From Oncomelania hupensis (Eukaryota > Mollusca > Gastropoda > Littorinimorpha > Pomatiopsidae): a DNA stretch of 64,000 nt. The translations under genes and the position numbers were made by a program. The stretch covers positions 43,086,839-43,150,838 of the forward strand of contig CM072519.1 of NCBI GenBank assembly GCA_036898135.1, in the 5' to 3' direction. Of this stretch, positions 61,349 through 64,000 are shown in pieces. A model generated the notes under the pieces. It did not search any database and was not told where the DNA came from. It saw nothing but the letters and a program-made list of their open reading frames with translations. Every line of letters starts with the position of its first letter. The first letter of the stretch is position 1.

Positions 61349-61849
61349 ATTAAATGAAAGCAGGGCGGTGATGTTCATAAACTACAAGGTAAAGCTTTAT
61401 ACCGTTAACGATCAACAAAAAGTAGTGAATAATAATAGTATACAAAACATCTCTGCTGATAAATAAATGTTTGTGTGTGTGTTGTTGTTGTTTTTTTGAA
61501 GGGAGGGGCAGAGGATAATTTTTGTACCCCAGAGTTTGTCAGTTCAATTGTTCAAAAAGCTCAAAGTCCCAGACCATCACAAATGGCTTTTTCAAGGTTC
61601 AGATTGCACCAGATTGCACCATTTTGCATCCTTGAAAAAAAAAATCCGGGGGAGCATGCCCCCGGACCACCCTAGAAGGCTCGGCGCTTCGCGCCTTCGC
61701 TGAATCTGTAACCTCCCCCTCGACTTTTCCAAGGTGCGGTCCTGATGTCAGTGAATAAAATGTGTGTGTGCCCCCCCAATCCTGAGCAGCTTCCGCCGCC
61801 TGTGCTAGGTCTGTCAGAACCGCAGTTTGACAGTGTTGCTTGAGGCTGC

Positions 61850-61945
61850 AAGTTGAAGCCTTGGCTGTCTTGAGTTAGATCCTGATCTCGGCCAACACCT
61901 TGAGCAGCTGTTTGAGTTGGCAAGTGCGCTATTTAAGAACTATTT
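61850..61945 (+). mobile_element. SINE-D 3' tail fragment
   Basis: CTTGAGTTAGATCCTGATCT, CAACACCTTGAGCAGCTGTT and GTGCGCTATTTAAGAACT match the SINE at 37.6 kb. It begins about 45 bp after the hAT right end. Confidence 0.6.
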
Positions 61946-63004
61946 CTTTTCTTCTGCCACCTCTACGCCATAAATGCTAGTGGGACAGAGATATGTGGCT
62001 TAAATATTATTATGTACTCATTGGTGAGGAACGTTGCCTAACATTTAAGTCAGACTATTATTAAATCAACAATGTTTTCAATACATTTTATTTTGCGCAA
62101 TAATTATTGTCCCCAAACCTTTTAACTTGAAACTTGAGGGGAAAACATTGTGAGATGACCATGGCGCGAATTTTCTTTCTGCATACACAAATACAGATTT
62201 GTTTATTTTTTTCTTTTTTTTTTAAATGTGTGCAAGTGTTTGTGTGTGTGTGTGTGTGTGTGTGTTGGCGTGTGTATGTTGTTTTGTTTTGTTGTTTTAT
62301 GTTGTGTTGGGAGTGTTTTTGTGCGAGTTTGAATATTTGTACGAGAGGAAGTTTGTACGTGTGTGAAGGGAGGTGTGTACGTGTGTGAGGGGGATATGTG
62401 ACTGGAGTGGTTGAGTTTGTGTGTTTTGGGGAGTGGTTGGTTGTGTTGGAGATTAAACACTGAGAACGGAAATTGCGCAAGAACAAATGTGGAAAAAGGG
62501 GACATTATTGGCACAATACTACCACCCCCCTCCCTCCTCTCCCATCCCTCTGTCTCTTCTTGTAATACTCGTTGATGTACGATATTGGCGGTATATTACA
62601 ATATACTTAAAACCTGCACGCAGATTATCTCTCCCGAGCCCACTCCCCATTCACCATCTTACAAGCAATTTTTTTCTTTCACTTCCTCACCCCACATCCC
62701 CGTCCTGCCTTCATCTCTCTTCGTGACCTTGTAACCACACCTCTAACAAACCCTTCGCACTTTGGCGCTGTGAGATATAGTTGAGAACAGCACGCAAGAC
62801 TCGTTTAAAATACACCGAAATAGAGCACGTCATGGTGTCTAGCAATACCACGATCCCCCAAACTGAGCTTCTGACCAAGCAATTTGTTTCACTTTACCGT
62901 ATTTAACGGACTAACAGTCGCTACACATTACGACAACATCCACAACAATAGTTACCAGAGCTTTTGCTCGGGAACTAAAAATAAACATTGATCTCTCTTC
63001 CGAC
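61946..63004. other. No gene; GT tract at 62241-62266
   Basis: Also a C-rich stretch near 62522-62550. No recognisable domain in any frame. Confidence 0.45.
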
Positions 63005-63070
63005 TTCTGTAATAGCGATCTCTTGAGATCGCCGCGCTATGAATTCAATTGAATAAAAAGCGCGTGATAG

Positions 63071-63151
<81 letters not shown>

Positions 63152-63152
63152 A
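63005..63152 (+). mobile_element. SINE-A 3' end and (ATT)n
   Basis: TTCTGTAATAGCGATCTC, GAGATCGCCGCGCT and AAAAGCGCGTGATAGCATTA match the SINE-A distal part with an internal deletion. About 80 bp of ATT follows directly. Confidence 0.7.
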
Positions 63153-63532
63153 GGTGTGTCGCATTTTCATTCATACCGACAATAACTTCAACTATAACGG
63201 TAATAGTTTAAATACTTTTATTACACCTTTATAGTGATTATTCTTGTTTATTTATCGCACAGCGATTGGTCATACACAGTCACATGATATCCGAGCGCGG
63301 GAAATTGGCCAGTCGATGCTAGATTGTGTGCCAGTGTAGACGTGTGCTCTTTGGTGGTGTATTTGCCGTTGGAATTTATGATTTGTGTTTGTGTGAAACA
63401 GGTAGGAGAGTGTGACATTGTTTCCTAAGTTACTTTTGCGCTTTCTATTCCGGTTTTGACATGGGTTGGGAGCCCTTTGAGAGGCAACGTTTTTCCAAAA
63501 AAAAAAAAAAACAGGTTTTGAGACCTGCATTA

Positions 63533-63661
63533 TGGCGGAACCGAACCTTGCCACAGAAGTGGCGGAAGAAAATAGTCCGTCGAAGGACGATGTTACACTC
63601 GTTGATGTTGGTGTTTTTCTATCAGTAGTTGATTCAGCCCCAATGCTGAAGTCCTCATAAG
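63533..63661 (+). CDS. Possible small ORF or first coding exon
   Basis: ATGGCGGAACCG opens a 42-codon frame, MAEPNLATEVAEENSPSKDD then VTLVDVG..., in an acidic composition typical of some N-termini. It ends in TAA at 63657-63659. Upstream lie a CGCGGGAAA word (63297-63305, E2F-like) and CAGGTAGGAG (63399-63408, a good splice donor). The candidate acceptor before the ATG (A-run then CAGG) lacks a pyrimidine tract. The stop is within a few bases of the LTR edge, so the frame may have been truncated by that insertion. Weak but the only host-gene candidate. Confidence 0.25.
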
Positions 63662-63662
63662 G

Positions 63663-64000
63663 TGTGACTCGGATTCGTTTATCCACGCAACCCGTTCAAT
63701 CAGCCACAAGGCACAGAGTCGTCATATGAAGTTTTCAAACTTTATTCAGCGTTCATCAGCAACTGCATACAATCGCCTTTTCACTTTCCTTCTCCTCACT
63801 TTTCACAGAGCATCCATTATATAGTTTTTCTCTCAACTCGAGATAACATCAGGACGTTCCAGAATGACGCGTTACAACCAATCAGAATTAACTTCGTCAT
63901 CACTGTTTTACGTCATACACATTTCCTTTCTGTCCAAGAATGTTCTCAATTATCGCGAAGCTTCTATCGACAGTAAACAAGCGAATCTAGAGAATTCTCC
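63663..64000 (-). mobile_element. Partial LTR with promoter elements
   Basis: On the minus strand, in order: TGACGTAAA (CRE-like, plus 63907-63915), CTGATTGGT (CCAAT box, 63877-63885), ACTATATAATGG (TATA box, 63813-63824), AATAAA (63741-63746), and the end GAATCCGAGTCACACC. TATA to poly(A) signal spacing of about 75 bp fits a short R region. The outer end lies beyond the window. 17 bases, ACGGGTTGCGTGGATAA, recur on the plus strand at 54597-54613. No gag or pol was seen inside the window. Confidence 0.5.

Larger units (their letters stand above)
58644..61804 (+). mobile_element. hAT DNA transposon with perfect 16 bp TIRs
   Basis: CACAGGCGGCGGAAGC at 58644-58659 is matched exactly, inverted, at 61789-61804. 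CTAGG directly flanks both ends (58639-58643 and 61805-61809), a possible 5 bp target-site duplication; 8 bp is the usual size for hAT, while a 5 bp group (hAT5) has been described. Both ends are rich in G and C runs. Inside are the remains of two different hAT transposases and a CT tract. No complete transposase remains, so any movement would need one supplied in trans. Confidence 0.8.

Overview
The window is eukaryotic nuclear DNA made almost entirely of dead transposable elements and microsatellites. No intact host protein gene, rRNA or functional tRNA could be supported. The best guess for the source is a lophotrochozoan animal, probably a mollusc. The reasons are the mix of decayed RTE-type and CR1/L2-type LINEs, tRNA-derived SINEs whose 3' ends resemble LINE tails (AAAGCGCTATATAA), a hAT element with ZMYM1-like transposase, a Penelope-like remnant, and very long (GA)n, (GAA)n, (GATA)n and (ATT)n arrays. 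That placement is inference from family resemblance; the species cannot be read from the sequence.

Layout. 0-4.5 kb: three RTE LINE 3' ends on the minus strand with (TATCC)n tails, an RNase H domain from a different LINE joined in frame to an RTE C-terminus, and GA/GAA arrays. 4.5-15 kb: mostly featureless, with a degenerate tandem array carrying the motif GCGGAACTAAG, two tRNA-headed SINEs and a foldback element with ~200 bp arms. 15-25.5 kb: a mosaic of LINE fragments, including a reverse transcriptase domain, a MITE inserted in a LINE with a SINE inserted in that MITE, a piggyBac-like remnant, and an RTE copy with an inverted 5' part. 25.6-29.5 kb: three inverted-repeat elements with TTAGGG-like cores and a ~400 bp perfect (GATA)n array inside a dispersed repeat. 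29.5-41.5 kb: Penelope-like and CR1/L2-like remnants, SINEs, and triplet arrays up to ~575 bp. 41.9-44.8 kb: the most complete RTE element, with endonuclease, reverse transcriptase and C-terminal domain, broken by stops and frameshifts. 45.8-50.5 kb: two LTR-like sequences in opposite orientation. 50.7 kb: a SINE-free second copy of the MITE. 52-56.4 kb: more LINE ends. 58.6-61.8 kb: a hAT element with perfect 16 bp terminal inverted repeats and a candidate 5 bp target duplication, holding parts of two different hAT transposases. 63.5-64 kb: a possible small first exon next to a partial LTR with its own promoter elements.

Nothing here works as a pathway. What links the parts is the insertion history. 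Several families are present in two or more copies, so empty and filled sites, repeat seeds and breakpoints can be compared inside the window. The strongest cases are the nested LINE/MITE/SINE site and the inverted-repeat elements that carry telomere-like cores between dinucleotide tracts.
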